Shown: positions 24,150 through 32,619 of the stretch, piece by piece | Layout: every line of letters starts with the position of its first letter | How positions within the stretch are numbered: the stretch's first letter is position 1 | Source: Christensenellaceae bacterium | GTDB taxonomy: Bacteria > Bacillota > Clostridia > Christensenellales > Aristaeellaceae | DNA: 64,000 nt | Direction of reading: 5' to 3' | Assembly (NCBI GenBank): GCA_020025205.1 | Contig: JAHHSO010000005.1 | Span: 24,612-88,611, forward strand | Position numbers and translations under genes: made by a program | Notes under the pieces: generated by a model | Seen by the model: only the letters and a program-made list of their open reading frames with translations | The model's database searches: none | What the model was told of the DNA's origin: nothing

Positions 24150-26036
24150 TCAGTTCTCTTTTTTCGTTTCAGCGCGATTTTTTTCGGCTTCCAGCTTGCT
24201 CAGCCAGATCATCAGTACCGTCACATCCCCCGGAGAGACACCGGAAATGCGCCCGGCTTCGCCAAGAGAACGCGGCTGATGGGCATTGAGCTTTTGCCGG
24301 GCTTCAATCCGCAGACCATCGAGGGTCATGTAGTCAAAGCCCTGCGGAAGCAGACGATTTTCCGCGCTGCGGAAAGTCTCAACCTGACGGCGTTCCTTGT
24401 CAATATATCCCTCATAACGAAGGGCAACATCGACTTGCTCCTGTACATCTCTGGCAAGAGGCTCAAAGCCGAGAGATTGAAGGTCTGCGTAGGTGATGCG
24501 CGGACGGCGCAGAAGGTCGGCGGCACAGACGCTGCCGGCAGCCGGAACCTGATCGTGGGCGGCGAGCCATGCATCTAATTCAGGCGTCTTGGGAATCCAT
24601 GTCTTTTTGAGGCGGGCGATACATGCCTGCATGGCATCACGTTTTTTCTCCATCCGTTCAAGCCGTTCATCCGATGCCAGCCCGATGGCATGGCCGATTT
24701 CAGTCAGACGAAGGTCGGCGTTATCCTGACGCAGCAGCAGACGGTATTCGCAGCGGCTGGTCATCATGCGGTAAGGCTCATTGGTACCCTTTGTCGTCAG
24801 ATCATCAATGAGCACGCCGATATAGGCCTGATCGCGGCCGAGCACGACAGAGGGTTTGCCCTGCAGGAAGCGCGCGGCGTTGATGCCCGCGAGGAGACCT
24901 TGCGCGGCAGCTTCTTCGTATCCGCTTGTGCCGTTAATCTGTCCGGCAAAGTAGAGCCCGCCGATGCTGCGCAAAGAGAGATCGTGGCGCAGCTGAAGGG
25001 GGTCAATGCACTCGTATTCGATGGCGTAGGCCAAACGGAGAATGCGCGCCCGGCGAAGACCGGGAATGGTTTTGAGCATGGCAATCTGAACATCTTCCGG
25101 CATGGAAGTAGACAGCCCCTGCAAGTACCATTCATTGGTCGACAGGCCTTCCGGCTCAAGGAAGAGCTGGTGGCGATCCTTGTCGGCAAAGCGCATGATC
25201 TTGTCCTCGATGGACGGGCAGTAGCGGGCGCCCGTGCCGTGGATTGTGCCGGAATACATGGGCGCGCGGTGAATGTTGTCACGGATGATCTGGTGTGTTT
25301 CCTCGTTGGTGTAGGTGAGATAGCATCGGGATCTGTTTTCAAGATGACCGTCCGTCATGAAGGAGAACGGCGTAATGGGGTCGTCGCCTTCCTGCGTTTC
25401 CATTTCGTCAAAGTCGATGGAGGATTCTTCCAGCCGCGGCGGCGTGCCCGTTTTAAAGCGGCGCAGAGAGATGCCCAAATCACGAAGCGCGCCTGCCAGA
25501 TGCGCGGAAGAGAGCAGCCCCTGCGGGCCGCCCGGCCAGTGACATTCGCCGATGATGATACGGCTGTCCATATATACGCCGGAACAGACAACGGCGGCGC
25601 GGCATTCAATGTGCCCGCCAGTGGTGGTTTCGATGCCGCGCAGCTGTCCGTTTTCGACAATGAAACGGCCGCATTCGCCCTGACGCACCTGCAGATGCGC
25701 CTGATGGAACAGCGCGCGCTTCATGCGCTCCTGATACGCTTTTTTGTCGGCTTGAGCGCGCAGAGAGTGAACGGCAGGCCCCTTTCCCGTGTTGAGCATG
25801 CGCGACTGGATGAACGTGTCGTCAATGGCGCAGCCCATTTCGCCGCCCAGAGCATCTATTTCGCGGACAAGGTGCCCCTTGCCCGTGCCGCCGATGGCTG
25901 GATTACAGGGCATGAGCGCGATGGAATCCAGGTTGAGGGTTAAAAGCAGCGTATCCAACCCCATACGCGCACAGGCAAGCGCGGCTTCACAGCCGGCATG
26001 ACCTGCGCCGATGACAGCAATATCAAAGCGATCCAT
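24150..26036 (-). CDS. mnmG: tRNA U34 carboxymethylaminomethyl-modifying enzyme MnmG (GidA)
   Basis: 628 residues, full family length. FAD-binding VIGAGHAGCEAALACARMG at the N-terminus, MPCNPAIGGTGKGHLVREIDALGG, and GYEEAAAQGLLAGINAA with the C-terminal helical domain ending RPSLGEA-like RSLGEAGRISGVSP. With MnmE it modifies the wobble uridine of several tRNAs. No mnmE, rsmG or parAB neighbours occur here, although mnmG often sits with them near the replication origin. Transcribed alone from an extended -10 promoter; own terminator. Confidence 0.97.
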   Translation of the reverse strand: MDRFDIAVIGAGHAGCEAALACARMGLDTLLLTLNLDSIALMPCNPAIGGTGKGHLVREIDALGGEMGCAIDDTFIQSRMLNTGKGPAVHSLRAQADKKAYQERMKRALFHQAHLQVRQGECGRFIVENGQLRGIETTTGGHIECRAAVVCSGVYMDSRIIIGECHWPGGPQGLLSSAHLAGALRDLGISLRRFKTGTPPRLEESSIDFDEMETQEGDDPITPFSFMTDGHLENRSRCYLTYTNEETHQIIRDNIHRAPMYSGTIHGTGARYCPSIEDKIMRFADKDRHQLFLEPEGLSTNEWYLQGLSTSMPEDVQIAMLKTIPGLRRARILRLAYAIEYECIDPLQLRHDLSLRSIGGLYFAGQINGTSGYEEAAAQGLLAGINAARFLQGKPSVVLGRDQAYIGVLIDDLTTKGTNEPYRMMTSRCEYRLLLRQDNADLRLTEIGHAIGLASDERLERMEKKRDAMQACIARLKKTWIPKTPELDAWLAAHDQVPAAGSVCAADLLRRPRITYADLQSLGFEPLARDVQEQVDVALRYEGYIDKERRQVETFRSAENRLLPQGFDYMTLDGLRIEARQKLNAHQPRSLGEAGRISGVSPGDVTVLMIWLSKLEAEKNRAETKKEN

Positions 26037-26077
26037 GAATGACCTCCGAAAAATCAGTAAAAAACGAAACTTCCGCT

Positions 26078-26086
26078 ATTATAGCA
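26078..26086 (-). promoter_or_regulatory. Extended -10 promoter of mnmG
   Basis: Minus strand TGC-TATAAT; no good -35 hexamer is visible. Confidence 0.55.
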
Positions 26087-26111
26087 CAAAAAGCGCATCA
26101 AAGGAAATGGC

Positions 26112-26141
26112 TTGAACTTTTTTTTAAAACTGTGATACAAT
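26112..26141 (+). promoter_or_regulatory. Promoter of the M29 aminopeptidase gene
   Basis: TTGAAC, 18-bp spacer, TACAAT (26136-26141). Confidence 0.65.
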
Positions 26142-26232
26142 GAAAAAACAGGCTGAATATTGGCAGAGTCGTTGGAGAGATAGCGTTGAAATGGAAGAGG
26201 ATGACCTCTGACGATAGAAAGGAATGAAGCAT

Positions 26233-27468
26233 ATGAACGACAAAAAACTGATGGAATATGCGCGCCTCGTGGCAGGCGTGGGCATCAATGTGCAAAAAGG
26301 ACAGATGGTGCTCATCAACTGCCCGGTGGAATGCGCGGATTTTGGGCGATGCCTGACGACAGCGGCGTATGATCTGGGAGCCAGAGACGTAATTGTCAAC
26401 TGGTCGGATGATGCAGTGTCGCGCGAACATTGGCTTCGTGCAGAGGACAGCGTATTTGATGCGGTCTATCCGTGGGATATTTTGCGCAATAAGACGCTCG
26501 CGGAAGCGGGGATGGGCCGGATTTCAGTCGATGCATCTGATCCGGAAAATCTGTTGGGCGTTGATGCAGAACGTCTTCAGCGCTGGGATGTGGCCAATGG
26601 GCGCGACAACCGTGAATTTTATCGCAGCATGATGGCTAACGGCTTCCCGTGGTGTGTGGTTTCCGTTCCGTCATTGAAGTGGGCGAAGAAGGTTTTCCCG
26701 GAACTGGATGCGCAGCAGGCGGTAGACAAGTTGTGGGATGCTATCTTTGCGGCAGTTCGCGTGACAGGAGACGCAAGCGCGGTCAAGGCGTGGCAGGATC
26801 ACTGCAAACATCTGGAAACGCTGTGTAGCAAGCTCAACAGCCTGCGCCTGACTCAGCTGCATTATACCAATGCGCTTGGAACGGATGTCGTGGTTGGCTT
26901 GCCGGAAGAACATCTCTGGCTTGGCGGCGCGGATACCTCCAAGGCGGGTGTGCGCTTTGTCGCCAACATGCCGACGGAAGAGATCTTCTCTGCACCTCAG
27001 CGTGACGCGGTGGACGGCGTAATCTGTGCATCCAAGCCGTTGGCGCTCAATGGCAATTTGGTGGAGGGAATCCGCCTGACGCTGGAAAAAGGACGCATTG
27101 TCGGCATACATGCGGATAAAGGGGAGGATGTACTGCGCCGCGCCATCGAAACAGACGAAGGTTCCCATTATTTGGGCGAAGTCGCGCTGGTGCCCGTCAA
27201 TTCTCCGATTGCCCAGAGCGGTCTGCTTTTCTATAATACGCTCTTTGACGAAAATGCAGCCTGTCATTTTGCGTTCGGCGAAGCGTATCCGGCCTGCGTA
27301 AAGGGTGGAGATGACCTGCCGCTTGAGACGCTCAAGGCGCGGGGAATCAATGCGGAAAGCAGTACCCATGTGGATTTTATGGTTGGCACGGATGATCTGA
27401 GCGTTATTGGTACGATGCAGGATGGGCGCGAGGTTGTCATTTTGAAGGATGGACGCTTTGCGCTGTAA
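26233..27468 (+). CDS. M29-family (AmpS-like) metal-dependent aminopeptidase
   Basis: 411 residues, matching the thermophilic aminopeptidase/AmpS family: LVAGVGINVQKGQMVLINCPVE at the N-terminus (the family's G-x-N-x-x-x-G-Q motif), then NMPTEEIFSAP and GNLVEGIRLTLEKGRIV, and the metal-site segment DEGSHYLGEVALVPVNSPIAQSG followed by NTLFDENAACHFAFGEAY. It removes N-terminal residues from peptides in the cytosol using two divalent cations. ATG 26233 is preferred to 26224, which touches the AAAGGA SD. Monocistronic; weak AT-rich hairpin at 27487-27506 after the stop. Confidence 0.88.
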   Translation: MNDKKLMEYARLVAGVGINVQKGQMVLINCPVECADFGRCLTTAAYDLGARDVIVNWSDDAVSREHWLRAEDSVFDAVYPWDILRNKTLAEAGMGRISVDASDPENLLGVDAERLQRWDVANGRDNREFYRSMMANGFPWCVVSVPSLKWAKKVFPELDAQQAVDKLWDAIFAAVRVTGDASAVKAWQDHCKHLETLCSKLNSLRLTQLHYTNALGTDVVVGLPEEHLWLGGADTSKAGVRFVANMPTEEIFSAPQRDAVDGVICASKPLALNGNLVEGIRLTLEKGRIVGIHADKGEDVLRRAIETDEGSHYLGEVALVPVNSPIAQSGLLFYNTLFDENAACHFAFGEAYPACVKGGDDLPLETLKARGINAESSTHVDFMVGTDDLSVIGTMQDGREVVILKDGRFAL

Positions 27469-27559
27469 ATAATAAAAAAATCTTTCCTCAAAATCAATTT
27501 TTTGAGCGGCGTTTGTGCAAAAAACGCGGAAAATCGAAAGCAGCTTTTGATTACAGCGG

Positions 27560-27769
27560 AAGGGGAAAGAAAAAAGTCAAAGTGGAAAAAGCGGCAGATG
27601 GAGAGTGGATGTTGTTGTCATCGGAGCAGGCGGCGCAGCCTCTGCTGATTAGAATGCTGCCAAGCGTGTCATCATTGTGGAAAAGGTGCCCAAGGTTGGC
27701 GGAAACGCATTGACGGATACTGTTGTCTTTGGCCGCATTGCAGGTGCTTCTGCGGCTGCTGGCCAGTAA
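27560..27769 (+). pseudogene. Relic of an FAD-dependent fumarate-reductase-type flavoprotein
   Basis: From 27605 one frame reads VDVVVIGAGGAASAD, stop (TAG 27650), NAAKRVIIVEKVPKVGGN, then ALTDTVVFGRIAGASAAAGQ and stop at 27767. The first part is the FAD-binding N-terminus of FAD_binding_2 flavoproteins (VVVIGAGGAG ... EKMPxVGGN), the last is their extreme C-terminus (GGNALTDTVVFGRIAG), so about 400 internal residues are missing. Both ends carry GGN, and the junction falls exactly there. A residual upstream frame KVKVEKAADGEW, one base out of phase, may be the old linker. A terminator follows directly. It is non-functional. Confidence 0.75.
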
Positions 27770-27778
27770 CCCTTTTTC

Positions 27779-27822
27779 GGGAAGCTCTGCTGCTTTCGGG
27801 CGGCAGAGCTTCTTTTTGTCTT
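27779..27822 (+). terminator. Terminator after the flavoprotein relic
   Basis: GAAGCTCTGC (27781-27790) pairs with GCAGAGCTTC (27803-27812), followed by TTTTTGTCTTTT. Confidence 0.85.
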
Positions 27823-27934
27823 TTCAGATTGTACGGCTGGGCCTGAATCAGATTAGCAAAAACAAGGAGATCAAAAACCTCAGCAGAAGGGGTGAACGGA
27901 AAGTCCATGATTGTTTTTCTTTTTGGACGCGGCA

Positions 27935-27962
27935 TGGACAAATGGGGATTTTCGTGTATACT
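27935..27962 (+). promoter_or_regulatory. Candidate promoter of the XRE/TPR regulator
   Basis: TGGACA, 16-bp spacer, TATACT (27957-27962), 30 bases before the start codon. Confidence 0.5.
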
Positions 27963-27991
27963 GTACTGTATGGAGGAGAGGGGGAAAACGA

Positions 27992-29161
27992 ATGAATTAC
28001 GCGTCCTTTTTAATCAGGCAAAAGCGCCTCCAAAAGGACTGGAGCCAGGAGGGGCTTTGCAGGGGCATCTGCACGACATCCTATCTCTCTAAAATTGAAA
28101 AGGGAAAAGCGGAGCCTTCTGATGAAATCCTGAATCTCCTGTTTCGAAGGCTGGGCATAGCATGGCATATTGAACCGAACATGGCGGATTTTGTTGAACG
28201 GGCATATGACTTGCTTTTTTCCTGGGAAATAGATGCGCTCAAAGCAAAAAGAAAAGAAACTGTGTGGCAGGACTGTGCCGAAAGCGCACATGGGCTGGAC
28301 ATTCAGCTTTTGGAGTGCACCGTGGCGTATATCGACGGTTTGGAAAAAGGACGCATATCTGGAATGGCACTGGACGAGATGCTGGAAGAATTCATGGATG
28401 CGCGCCAGCTGGCTCTTCAAAGGGTGCTTCAGGGAAGGGCGGAGGAAGCCGTCCTCTTGTACAGCCGAGCTTTTTTCTATGAACGGGCGAGCAGTGTCTG
28501 CTATTATCGAGGAGATACAGCGCAGGCCATTGAATACGCCGAGCGCGCCAATGAGCTGGCAGCCAAGGAAGGGCGACCGCTGGTGATGCTTTTTGCGCGG
28601 CTGATTATTGGAAACAGCTACAGCAATCTGCATGATTTTGCATCTATGGAGCACCATTATAAGGCGGCACAGCGTCTGGCCCGGGCGATGAATGAACAGG
28701 ACAGACTGGTACAGATTGATTATAACATCGCTTCAACCTGCATTGAGATGGGAGAATATCAGAGAGCATATGACTATTTTTCAAATCTCAAAATGTACAG
28801 CCGGCTGAGTCTGCATAAGCTGGCTATTTGCTGCGAACTGCTGGGCAAAAAGGAAGAAGCGCTTATCGCGCTGAACCATGCGGGGGAGCTGGAGGATGAA
28901 TCTCCGTGCCAGGTTGAGGCGAAGATGTGCCGCGTGGTGCGCCTGCGGCTGATTCAGGAAGACTATCTGGACAGGGAGGAATACGGAGAAGCACTGCTTG
29001 AGGTGTTCTCCTTATGCAGAAAATATTTGCCTGCCGGCTTCTGTTTGTTTCATTTGCCGTGGATGCTGGAATGGTATGAGCACAGGCGGCAATACAAGCA
29101 GGCGTACAGCCTGCTGCTTGACTTTCCTGACTATCGCGGAAATGAAGCGTTAAAGCGCTGA
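27992..29161 (+). CDS. XRE-type helix-turn-helix regulator with TPR-like C-terminal domain
   Basis: 389 residues. Residues 5-60 form an HTH of the XRE class (FLIRQKRLQKDWSQEGLCRG ... TSYLSKIEKGKAEPS). The remaining 320 residues are helical repeats (CYYRGDTAQAIEYAERANELA, YNIASTCIEMGEYQRAYDYF), the layout of RRNPP/Rgg-like or PlcR-like regulators that bind signalling peptides; no cognate short peptide gene was recognised next to it. It may control the MFS gene that follows after 81 bp, although that gene has its own promoter. ATG 27992 follows GGAGAGGGGG; the frame continues upstream without a better start. Confidence 0.75.
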   Translation: MNYASFLIRQKRLQKDWSQEGLCRGICTTSYLSKIEKGKAEPSDEILNLLFRRLGIAWHIEPNMADFVERAYDLLFSWEIDALKAKRKETVWQDCAESAHGLDIQLLECTVAYIDGLEKGRISGMALDEMLEEFMDARQLALQRVLQGRAEEAVLLYSRAFFYERASSVCYYRGDTAQAIEYAERANELAAKEGRPLVMLFARLIIGNSYSNLHDFASMEHHYKAAQRLARAMNEQDRLVQIDYNIASTCIEMGEYQRAYDYFSNLKMYSRLSLHKLAICCELLGKKEEALIALNHAGELEDESPCQVEAKMCRVVRLRLIQEDYLDREEYGEALLEVFSLCRKYLPAGFCLFHLPWMLEWYEHRRQYKQAYSLLLDFPDYRGNEALKR

Positions 29162-29191
29162 TTATATTAAAAATGTCCCGAATATGTCCTC

Positions 29192-29220
29192 TTGTGTGCC
29201 ATTAAACGCCATGGTACAAT
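29192..29220 (+). promoter_or_regulatory. Promoter of the MFS transporter gene
   Basis: TTGTGT, 17-bp spacer, TACAAT (29215-29220). Confidence 0.7.
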
Positions 29221-29242
29221 TTGTATAAGAGGTGAGGAACAA

Positions 29243-30499
29243 ATGAAAAAGACATTATGGACCAGAGATTATACCCTCTTGATGGCAGCGACGACATTGG
29301 GATGCATCGGGGGAATTGCGGGTAATTTTGCGCTGTCATTTTTTGTGTTTGACAAGACGGGCAGCACACTGGCCTCGGCACTGGTCATGGCAGTAGGACT
29401 CATTCCACGGTTTGTCATTCCAACATTTGCCGCGCCGTTTATGGACAGGCTGCCCAGGAAACCGTTTCTTGTAGCTGGCGATGCGATTAACGGCTTTCTG
29501 TATACGCTGGCAGGATTGTACTTGCTCAAACATGCATTCAGCTATCCGCTGTATCTGGTGTTTTCCCTGATCTTGGCCAGCATGGGCAGTTTTGACTCGT
29601 TGGCGTACAACAGCATCTATCCCAATATGATTCCAGAAGGCATGGAGCAGAAAGGATATGCGGTGTCGTCCATCCTGTATCCGGTTCTCAATGTGCTGAT
29701 GATGCCGATTGCGGCGGTGCTGATGGACACCATCGGTGTCGCGTGGATTTTGATTGGACAGGGAGTTTTGTCCATGCTGGCATCGTTTGTGGAGAGCTTT
29801 ATCAGGATTGAGGAACATAACCGCATGGAAGGAGAGCGGTTCTCTTTTTCGCTGTGGAAAAAGGATTTTCTGGATGGCCTTGCGTTTGTCAAATCTGAAA
29901 AGGGGCTTCAGGCATTGTACGGGTATATGGCAGTTTCCAATGGTGTGGCGACTGGATACGGCCCGCTTCTGATCGCTTTTTTCAGAACAACGCCGGGGTT
30001 GACCAGCGCGATGTATGCCATGTTTTCTGTGGCGGAGTTTGCAGGAAGAAGCATTGGCGCACTGTTTAATTACCATGTGACGATTCCGAATAAGAAAAAA
30101 TTTGGTTTTTCCTTTTTTGTGTATCAGTTTTATGATTTGATGGACATTATTCTGCTGTGGCTGCCGTATCCAATGATGCTTTTGAACCGCGGATTTTGCG
30201 GATTCCTGGGGGTGAACAGCGCCACGCTTCGAGAAGCGGCGGTTCAGAAATACATCCCGGATGAATACCGGGCAAGGCTCAATGCTTTTTGCGAGGTCAT
30301 GATTACAGCTGCATGCAGCGTATTCTCTGTTGTAGTCGGCGCTTTGGGCGATCTGCTGGATTACAGGGTCTGCGTAACGCTGTGCGCTCTGCTGCCGCTG
30401 ATTGTCAGCTGGGCGGTAATTTGGAGACGCAGACAGTACGTCCGCCTGATTTATGAAGGTGAACCGAGCAGCACGGATGAACAGAAATTGGAAGCATAA
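29243..30499 (+). CDS. MFS transporter (efflux-type)
   Basis: 418 residues, about 12 membrane helices. Begins TRDYTLLMAATTLGCIGGIAG with FFVFDKTGSTLASALVMAV and the loop MDRLPRKPFLVAGD in the place of MFS motif A. This is the pattern of the MFS family related to macrolide/enterobactin exporters (MefA/EntS-like). Substrate unknown. Start ATG 29243 has GAGGTGAGG as SD. Behind an XRE/TPR regulator gene, a pairing often seen for inducible efflux. Ends in a bidirectional terminator shared with folT. Confidence 0.8.
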   Translation: MKKTLWTRDYTLLMAATTLGCIGGIAGNFALSFFVFDKTGSTLASALVMAVGLIPRFVIPTFAAPFMDRLPRKPFLVAGDAINGFLYTLAGLYLLKHAFSYPLYLVFSLILASMGSFDSLAYNSIYPNMIPEGMEQKGYAVSSILYPVLNVLMMPIAAVLMDTIGVAWILIGQGVLSMLASFVESFIRIEEHNRMEGERFSFSLWKKDFLDGLAFVKSEKGLQALYGYMAVSNGVATGYGPLLIAFFRTTPGLTSAMYAMFSVAEFAGRSIGALFNYHVTIPNKKKFGFSFFVYQFYDLMDIILLWLPYPMMLLNRGFCGFLGVNSATLREAAVQKYIPDEYRARLNAFCEVMITAACSVFSVVVGALGDLLDYRVCVTLCALLPLIVSWAVIWRRRQYVRLIYEGEPSSTDEQKLEA

Positions 30500-30538
30500 A
30501 AAAACAGCGCAGTCGGGAAAAAACTGCGCTGTTTTTTT
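30500..30538. terminator. Bidirectional terminator between MFS gene and folT
   Basis: AAAAAAACAGCGCAGT and ACTGCGCTGTTTTTTT arms, loop CGGGAAAAA; symmetrical A and T tracts serve both convergent genes. Confidence 0.9.
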
Positions 30539-31082
30539 ATCTGGCGATGCTGGATTGCGGGACACGTTCTACCGTTCGGCAGACGGCATAAAGCAGCATA
30601 CAGTCGATGGGATACTGGATGCAGTTCTTGACGATTCGGACGGGGAGCATCGCCCATTTGCCGGGACCGTACAGAAGAGCCAGCAGGAAAGAGTTGAAAA
30701 GGATGTTGAGCAGCACAGTGACAAGCGCACGCGCAATGAAGACATGCTGCACCTTACAGCTGGTCTTGTAAAACAGACAGCCATAAATGATGCCGCTCAG
30801 AGCCTTGGAAATCGAAAATCCTGGAAAATAGGGGCCAGTGGGCTTGATCAGAAAAGCCAGAATGTCACTCAAAGCGCCTTGAATACCGGCTGCAACGGGG
30901 CCAAAGAGCATGGCCGTAGGGGCAAGCGCCAGATGGGAAAGGGAAATTTTGAGGCTTTCGCCCAATTGAATGGTGCCGTAAGAGGCGAGCACAATCTGAA
31001 TGGCCAGAAAAATGCCCATGATCGTCAGCGTGCGCGTGCGGCGCAGAGACTTGAAAGAATCCGAAAAGCGCGAAAAAAACAT
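30537..31082 (-). CDS. folT: ECF transporter S component, folate type (FolT-like)
   Basis: 181-residue, six-helix S component: SDSFKSLRRTRTLTIMGIFLAIQIV, LKISLSHLALAPTAMLFGPV, GALSDILAFLIKPTGPYFPGFSISKALSGIIYG are the FolT-like segments, each interrupted by the family's variable loops. It binds the vitamin and docks to a shared EcfAA'T module encoded elsewhere. The THF riboswitch in its leader identifies folate as the ligand. ATG 31082 is chosen because GGAGG lies 9 bases upstream; longer starts would lie inside the riboswitch leader. Confidence 0.85.
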   Translation of the reverse strand: MFFSRFSDSFKSLRRTRTLTIMGIFLAIQIVLASYGTIQLGESLKISLSHLALAPTAMLFGPVAAGIQGALSDILAFLIKPTGPYFPGFSISKALSGIIYGCLFYKTSCKVQHVFIARALVTVLLNILFNSFLLALLYGPGKWAMLPVRIVKNCIQYPIDCMLLYAVCRTVERVPQSSIAR

Positions 31083-31168
31083 AAAAAAACACCTCCGCCA
31101 ATCAACCCCGGCAAGCCGGGAAAGGAAGATTCGCAGAGATGACAATAGTAAAGTTGACAGTTCTGGGT

Positions 31169-31244
31169 CGGAGAGATACCGCGAAGCTGGACTTCTTCGT
31201 TCCGCGCTTTTCCCGCGCGCGGACACTTAACGCATCTTTTCCTA
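31169..31244 (-). ncRNA. Tetrahydrofolate (THF) riboswitch
   Basis: On the minus strand the leader contains GCGTTAAGTGT (31233-31223), a GC-rich hairpin (CCGCGC/GCGCGG), AACGAAG (31201-31195), a second hairpin and CGCGGT, closed by a P1 helix GGAAAAGAT / ATCTCTCC (one mismatch, one bulge). The order GCGUUAAGUGU - hairpin - ACGAAG - GCGCGG is that of the THF-I riboswitch class. It lies about 45 bases after the predicted start of transcription and about 85 before the folT ATG. No terminator is formed directly downstream, so control of translation near GGAGG is more likely; a CCCGGC/GCCGGG hairpin precedes the SD. Confidence 0.85.
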
Positions 31245-31295
31245 GCCGCATACAGCAGCACCCTGTCATCTTCACGAATCGTTTGCAACTCTTGC

Positions 31296-31324
31296 ATTAT
31301 AATGGATGAAGAGGAAAATTGCAA
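31296..31324 (-). promoter_or_regulatory. Promoter of folT
   Basis: Minus strand TTGCAA (31324-31319), 17-bp spacer, TATAAT (31301-31296). Confidence 0.8.
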
Positions 31325-31332
31325 GGAAAACT

Positions 31333-32286
31333 TCAAGGCTTCTTTTGAAGGCGCAGGGTGCCGGGCGCCTGCTGTGCGGGGCAGGTATCCTGCCAGGGGA
31401 GACCGGAATCATAGCTCAGGCCGCCGTGAAGAGAGCGAAGCGAGGCGGGGGACAAACGGCCGTTCATCAAAGACAGCGCAGCATCTGTCAACGCTTTGGA
31501 GCGGCTGACTGCAAGCGCGAAAAGATCCTCAAAGCTTTCTGTCCGGGGCTCATCCGGTGCCCAAAGAGAAAACCAGACGGCGTGCTGCTCATTGAAAATG
31601 TCCTTGTCTGGCAAATCGAGCGGCATCATGTGCGCATGAGCGGGGCCGTCCAGCTTAAACGGAGAAAGGATAGAGCCAAACAGCTTATAGCGGCGGCCGT
31701 CTTCCGAACGCAGAAAATGGCAAAGCTTTACGCAGTCGTCAAATGCACGGCGGACACGCGCGGGAGACAGGGCGCATTCAGGAAAGACAGCGGCAAGAGC
31801 CTGAGAAAATGCGCGGGCAATTTCATTGCGCTCATCAGGCGTGAGCAGAGAAAAACCAGCCATCTGAATGGGCAGGCCGGTTGGATGCCCTTCACGCCGA
31901 TAGTGCAGGGTTTCAAACTGATGTTCGAGTGTGCAGTGATTGGTGTTCGAATACTGTCCACTTTCAGTGAGGGAATGGGCATAGACAAACGGGTGAAAAG
32001 TGGTATCGGCTGCATAATGGGTGAAGAAGCCGCAGCAGTATGCGCGGGTGAGCGCACTGCCCTTGCAGGCTTCGCAGAGCGCGAGCAGAAAATCATCGGT
32101 TTTCTTTTTGTGCAGCGTGGTTCCAATCTGCGGCACGTTTGGGGTGCCGGGGATGCTCACAAAGGAGAAGAAGAGGGGGTCCGGCCCTTCTGCACCGGCA
32201 AGCAGAGCGTGATTTTCTGAGGGATCTGCAAAGTGTTTCCCAACGGCGTGCTGGGCGATGGACTGATGAACATAGGATGCAGGCAT
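31333..32286 (-). CDS. Zinc-dependent phospholipase C family protein
   Basis: 317 residues. Matches the zinc-dependent phospholipase C/S1-P1 nuclease-like fold (PF00882 type): YVHQSIAQHAVGKH at the N-terminus, GAEGPDPLFF, and GFFTHYAADTTFHPFVYAH followed by HCTLEHQFE, providing His/Asp ligands for zinc. No signal peptide is seen, so it is likely cytosolic, unlike secreted toxins of the family; its substrate is unknown. ATG 32286 lies 5 bases after AAGGAGG. Single-gene unit with its own promoter. Confidence 0.7.
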   Translation of the reverse strand: MPASYVHQSIAQHAVGKHFADPSENHALLAGAEGPDPLFFSFVSIPGTPNVPQIGTTLHKKKTDDFLLALCEACKGSALTRAYCCGFFTHYAADTTFHPFVYAHSLTESGQYSNTNHCTLEHQFETLHYRREGHPTGLPIQMAGFSLLTPDERNEIARAFSQALAAVFPECALSPARVRRAFDDCVKLCHFLRSEDGRRYKLFGSILSPFKLDGPAHAHMMPLDLPDKDIFNEQHAVWFSLWAPDEPRTESFEDLFALAVSRSKALTDAALSLMNGRLSPASLRSLHGGLSYDSGLPWQDTCPAQQAPGTLRLQKKP

Positions 32287-32321
32287 GGGCGCCTCCTTCA
32301 AGAAATGAAAATCTATTTCAT

Positions 32322-32350
32322 ATCATACACCTGATGACTGAGTTTGTCTA
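32322..32350 (-). promoter_or_regulatory. Promoter of the zinc phospholipase-like gene
   Basis: Minus strand TAGACA (32350-32345), 17-bp spacer, TATGAT (32327-32322). A small inverted repeat ATGAAA/TTTCAT (32304-32320) lies at the start of the leader. Confidence 0.6.
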
Positions 32351-32619
32351 ATGCAGAATCAAAAAAAGAAAGAAAAAGGTGATTTTTGATCCTCTTTTTT
32401 GCGTGCAGATGTATGTTGAACGATTTCTTAAAACAGAAAACGGACGGCATTCCGTGACCCATAAGGCGCGTCCATGGATTTTGATATCCGGCTTCTTTGT
32501 GCAATCAGCTATGAACAGGGGTCGGATCAATTTTCTATTATACGAAAAAGATGGGAGGGCATGACGGAACAGGCGGGTTTTCAACCGGATAGGAAGGTTT
32601 TAATGACATAGGTTCTTTT
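32351..32619. other. Intergenic region without recognised genes
   Basis: Together with the promoter region this leaves a 333-base gap. Short open frames exist on both strands but none has a good SD or recognisable product. A TATAAT on the minus strand near 32545 lacks a matching -35. Confidence 0.5.

Noticed and set aside
26224..26232. ATG 26224 as start of the M29 aminopeptidase
   Set aside because: It directly touches the AAAGGA SD; the next ATG at 26233 has proper spacing.
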